From NCBI RefSeq assembly GCF_002834145.1, contig NZ_PHNT01000016.1:1-64000 (forward strand): 64,000 nt of DNA. The letters run 5' to 3'. Within the stretch, counting starts at the first letter, position 1; every line of letters begins with the position of its first letter. Source of the stretch: Roseovarius salinarum. Lineage in GTDB: Bacteria; Pseudomonadota; Alphaproteobacteria; Rhodobacterales; Rhodobacteraceae. Positions 61,647-64,000 of the stretch are shown piece by piece. The translations under genes and the position numbers were made by a program. Under the pieces are notes generated by a model. It was not told where the DNA came from and did not search any database. It saw only the letters and a program-made list of their open reading frames with translations.

Positions 61647-61949
61647 ATGAAGGATGTCTTTTCCGCCCTCGCCGCCCTGCGTCGCCCCCGGCTGCTGATC
61701 CGGGCCGCCCGGATCGGGGCCCTGGAGTACAGGCGTGCCGTCCATCTGCGCCGGCACCTCGGCTGCGACGCCTTGCCGGGAAGCGGCGCGGCGGTCGTGC
61801 AGCTTATGGAAATCGAGGCGGAGATCGAGGAACGGCGGCGCACGGCGGCGGCGGGGTATTCCGCCGCGCGCCACATCGACGTTCTGATCGCGCTGATGGG
61901 CGAGGCCCGCTTGATGCAGGCCACGCGTCCGGTCGCTGCCGTCAGGTGA
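61647..61949 (+). CDS. DUF6477-type small protein
   Basis: The 100-aa product begins MKDVFSALAALRRPRLLIRA and continues ARIGALEYRR; it is basic and helical, and I associate it with DUF6477, a Rhodobacteraceae family of unknown function. It is divergent from the DUF6456 gene and overlaps the convergent MttB-type gene by 8 bp at its 3' end. The ATG at 61647 is preferred to the frame start at 61605 on family pattern. Confidence 0.75.
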   Translation: MKDVFSALAALRRPRLLIRAARIGALEYRRAVHLRRHLGCDALPGSGAAVVQLMEIEAEIEERRRTAAAGYSAARHIDVLIALMGEARLMQATRPVAAVR

Positions 61950-63486
61950 AGGCGTCGGGCGTCGCCGCCTTCTTGGCCGCCACGTAACCCGCCAGTTCCT
62001 CGGCCACGGCCGGATCGATCGGTGGCTGCTGGTAGTCGCCCAGAAGCTTGTTCATGCGCGCGTTGGCCAGCGTCATCGTATCGCGGCCGCCTTCCTCGTC
62101 CCAGGTCTCGAACGGCTTGTAGTCCAGAACCTCGGAACGCCAGAAGGCATCCCGGAAATTGGCCTGCGTGTGGGCGCAACCAAGGTAGTGGCCGCCCGGC
62201 CCGACCTCGCGCAGCGCGTCCATCGCCTGCGCGTTTTCGTCCATGGGCACGCCCTGCGCCATCCGGTGCAGCGCGCCAAGCTGGTCGGCGTCCATGACGA
62301 ATTTCTCGAAACCGGCCACCAGGCCGCCCTCCAGCCAGCCGCAGGAATGGAGCATGAAGTTCACGCCGCCCAGCAGAACGGCGTCGTGCGTGTGCGCCGT
62401 CTCGTAGCCTGCCTGCGCATCGGGCAGCTTGGAGCCGCAAAGCGACCCGCCGGAACGGAACGGCAGGCCCATGCGCCGCGCCAGCTGCCCCGCGCCGTAG
62501 AGGATCTGACTGGCTTCGGGCGTGCCGAAGGTGGGCGCGCCGCTGTTCATGTCGATCGAGCTGACGAAGGCGCCGAAGATCACCGGGGCCCCCGGGCGGA
62601 CGAGTTGGGAATAGGCGATGCCCGCCATGACCTCGGCCAGCACCTGCGTCAGCGTGCCGGCCACGCTGACCGGCGCCATGGCGCCGCCCACGATGAAGGG
62701 CGAGATGATGCAGGCCTGGTTGTTGCGCGCGTAGACCTCGAGCGACCCCATCATCACCTCGTCGAAGGTCATCGGCGAGTTGATGTTGATCAGCGAGGTC
62801 ATCACCGTGTTGTCCTGCACGAACTGCTTGCCGAACAGGATCTCGCACATCTCCACGCTGTCCTGCGCGCGGCTGGGTTCGGTCACCGATCCCATGAACG
62901 GCTTGTCCGACAGCGTCATGTGCGCGTGCAGCATGTCGAGGTGGCGCTTGTTCACGGGGATGTCGGTGGGTTCGCACACGGTCCCGCCGGAATGGTGCAG
63001 CCACTTGGACATGTAGCCCAGCTTCACGAAGCGCTGGAAGTCGTCGAGGGTGGCATAGCGCCGGCCGCCTTCCATGTCGCGCACGAAGGGCGGGCCGTAG
63101 ATCGGGGCGCAGACCAGCGTGTTGCCGCCGATCTCCACCGACCGTTCGGGGTTGCGGGCGTGCTGCGTGTAGCGCCCGGGCGCGGTGGCGCACAGCTTGC
63201 GTGCCAGCCCGCGGGGGATGCGCACGCGTTCGCCCTCGACATCGGCGCCGGCCTCGCGCCAGCGTTCCAGCGCGGCGGGGTTGTCGACGAAGGCGACGCC
63301 GATTTCCTCGAGCACCGTTTCGGCGTTGGTCTCGATGATCTCCAGCGCCTCGTCGCCGAGGATGTCGAAGGTGGGGATCTTGCGCTCGATGTACTTGGCG
63401 GTCTCGACGCTGACGGCGGTCCGTGCCGCACGGCGTGCGGCTCCGCCGCCGCCCCTTGCGCGTCTGCGGGTTGCTGCTTCGGCCAT
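61942..63486 (-). CDS. MttB-superfamily corrinoid methyltransferase (non-pyrrolysine)
   Basis: The 514-aa protein belongs to the trimethylamine methyltransferase (MttB) superfamily, which transfers methyl groups from quaternary or tertiary amines to a corrinoid protein. Segments include RDMEGGRRYATLDDFQRFVK, TEPSRAQDSVEMCEILFG and SPMTFDEVMMGSLEVYARNN. The frame has no in-frame TAG, so it lacks pyrrolysine and resembles the glycine-betaine type (MtgB). No corrinoid protein (MttC) or RamA gene is nearby. The N-terminus is Arg/Gly-rich and the ATG at 63486 lies before MAEAATRRRARGGGG. Confidence 0.88.
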   Translation of the reverse strand: MAEAATRRRARGGGGAARRAARTAVSVETAKYIERKIPTFDILGDEALEIIETNAETVLEEIGVAFVDNPAALERWREAGADVEGERVRIPRGLARKLCATAPGRYTQHARNPERSVEIGGNTLVCAPIYGPPFVRDMEGGRRYATLDDFQRFVKLGYMSKWLHHSGGTVCEPTDIPVNKRHLDMLHAHMTLSDKPFMGSVTEPSRAQDSVEMCEILFGKQFVQDNTVMTSLININSPMTFDEVMMGSLEVYARNNQACIISPFIVGGAMAPVSVAGTLTQVLAEVMAGIAYSQLVRPGAPVIFGAFVSSIDMNSGAPTFGTPEASQILYGAGQLARRMGLPFRSGGSLCGSKLPDAQAGYETAHTHDAVLLGGVNFMLHSCGWLEGGLVAGFEKFVMDADQLGALHRMAQGVPMDENAQAMDALREVGPGGHYLGCAHTQANFRDAFWRSEVLDYKPFETWDEEGGRDTMTLANARMNKLLGDYQQPPIDPAVAEELAGYVAAKKAATPDAFT

Positions 63487-63681
63487 GTCATTACCCTTGC
63501 ATTGCTCGGTGTCCCGCGGCGGGCGGGTTTGACGCACCCTATCGCACGCCCGCGGGCCGGCTGTGGCGGATTTGCGCCCTTTGAGGTGGGAAAGCGACAT
63601 TTGCCGCGGCGTTGCGGGGTTTCGCGCGGAATCGTGGTGCACAGGCTTGCGCAGCGGGCCGACGCGCCCTAGGAGGCGCAC

Positions 63682-64000
63682 ATGAACCAGCCAGCCCACG
63701 AACGTCTGCTCGTCATCGATTTCGGCAGCCAGGTGACGCAGCTCATCGCGCGCCGCCTGCGCGAGTTGAACGTGTATTGTGAAATCCACCCCTACCAGAA
63801 GGTGACCGAGGCTTTTCTCGACGATTTCGCGCCCCGCGCGGTGATCCTGTCGGGCGGGCCCGCCAGCGTGCTGGACACCGATGCCCCGCGCCCTCCGGAA
63901 CGCCTGTTCGACCTGGGCGTGCCGGTGCTGGGAATCTGCTACGGCCAGCAGGTCATGATGCAGATGCTGGGCGGGCGCGTGGAGCGCGGCGAGGGCACAG
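63682..64000 (+). CDS. guaA: GMP synthase (glutamine-hydrolysing), 5' part
   Basis: GuaA converts XMP to GMP using glutamine. The first 106 residues are present: [20 protein letters not shown] (about 9-28), [13 protein letters not shown], and [15 protein letters not shown] (about 85-99) with the class I amidotransferase nucleophile Cys. The ATG is preceded by a perfect AGGAGG (63671-63676). The frame is cut by the window end; the ATP-pyrophosphatase domain is outside. Confidence 0.95.
   Translation, partial: MNQPAHERLLVIDFGSQVTQLIARRLRELNVYCEIHPYQKVTEAFLDDFAPRAVILSGGPASVLDTDAPRPPERLFDLGVPVLGICYGQQVMMQMLGGRVERGEGT

Noticed and set aside
61942-63486. Pyrrolysine in the MttB-type protein
   Set aside because: True MttB contains an in-frame TAG. 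This reading frame is uninterrupted, so it is a non-pyrrolysine homologue.
1-64000. CRISPR arrays, rRNA genes, insertion sequences and prophage genes
   Set aside because: I looked for evenly spaced direct repeats, transposase or integrase motifs and rRNA cores and found none.

Overview
The window is high-G+C DNA from an alphaproteobacterium, most likely a member of the Rhodobacteraceae (Roseobacter group). The evidence is a MipZ division ATPase, a class I lysyl-tRNA synthetase, an aerobic-type cobalamin pathway using CobN and CobW, a divergent DUF6456/DUF6477-type gene pair, a TIGR02302-type protein, a cobalamin riboswitch, an iron-rhodo-box, and a dispersed intergenic repeat of a kind I recall from this family. 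The DNA looks chromosomal: most genes are housekeeping or core metabolism. I see no phage, IS element, CRISPR array or rRNA.

Layout. 0-4.2 kb: ribosome/tRNA maturation operon (possible rpsP tail, rimM, a sulfotransferase-like gene, trmD, rplS, rpmE), then mipZ. 4.2-9 kb: EamA exporter, HpaI-type aldolase overlapping glucokinase, parE. 9-13.6 kb: a 567-bp noncoding stretch, a metalloprotease-like lipoprotein, a c-type cytochrome lipoprotein, lysK, a TerB-like gene with an L,D-transpeptidase, and a RAM-domain gene. 13.6-18.4 kb: a complete branched-chain amino acid type ABC transporter (livJ-H-M-G-F), interrupted by an inverted pair of repeats. 18.4-24.2 kb: Hint-domain protein, tRNA with CAU anticodon, glutathione peroxidase, FAD-linked dehydrogenase, and divergent hemC and hemE.

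24.2-42.6 kb carries most of the corrinoid genes, in three blocks: cobO; hupE-cobW-cobN behind a cobalamin riboswitch; and a DUF1636 gene with cobC and cbiB. Between them are a GntR regulator, a ten-helix membrane protein with two tandem operator-like sites, smc, an A+T-richer orphan gene near 38 kb, and a lytic transglycosylase. 42.7-50.9 kb: an iron-binding protein under an iron-rhodo-box, polyprenyl diphosphate synthase, TrmN6-type methyltransferase, the polyhydroxybutyrate genes phaB and phaA, an EAL protein and a sterol-desaturase-type hydroxylase. 51-58.2 kb: tlpA divergent from argH, then a small LptM-like lipoprotein, a DUF2834 membrane protein and lysA, followed by the TIGR02302-type gene. 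58.3-64 kb: lipA, a candidate small RNA ending in a strong terminator, a VIT1/CCC1 transporter, the DUF6456/DUF6477 pair, a non-pyrrolysine MttB homologue, and the start of guaA.

The least explained signals are the tandem ATTC-N8-GAAT sites upstream of the ten-helix membrane protein, the terminator-ended transcript candidate beside lipA, the intrinsic terminator inside the hupE-cobW-cobN run, and the atypical gene at 38 kb. Everything here was read by eye from the sequence; family assignments come from recognisable motifs, not from database searches.
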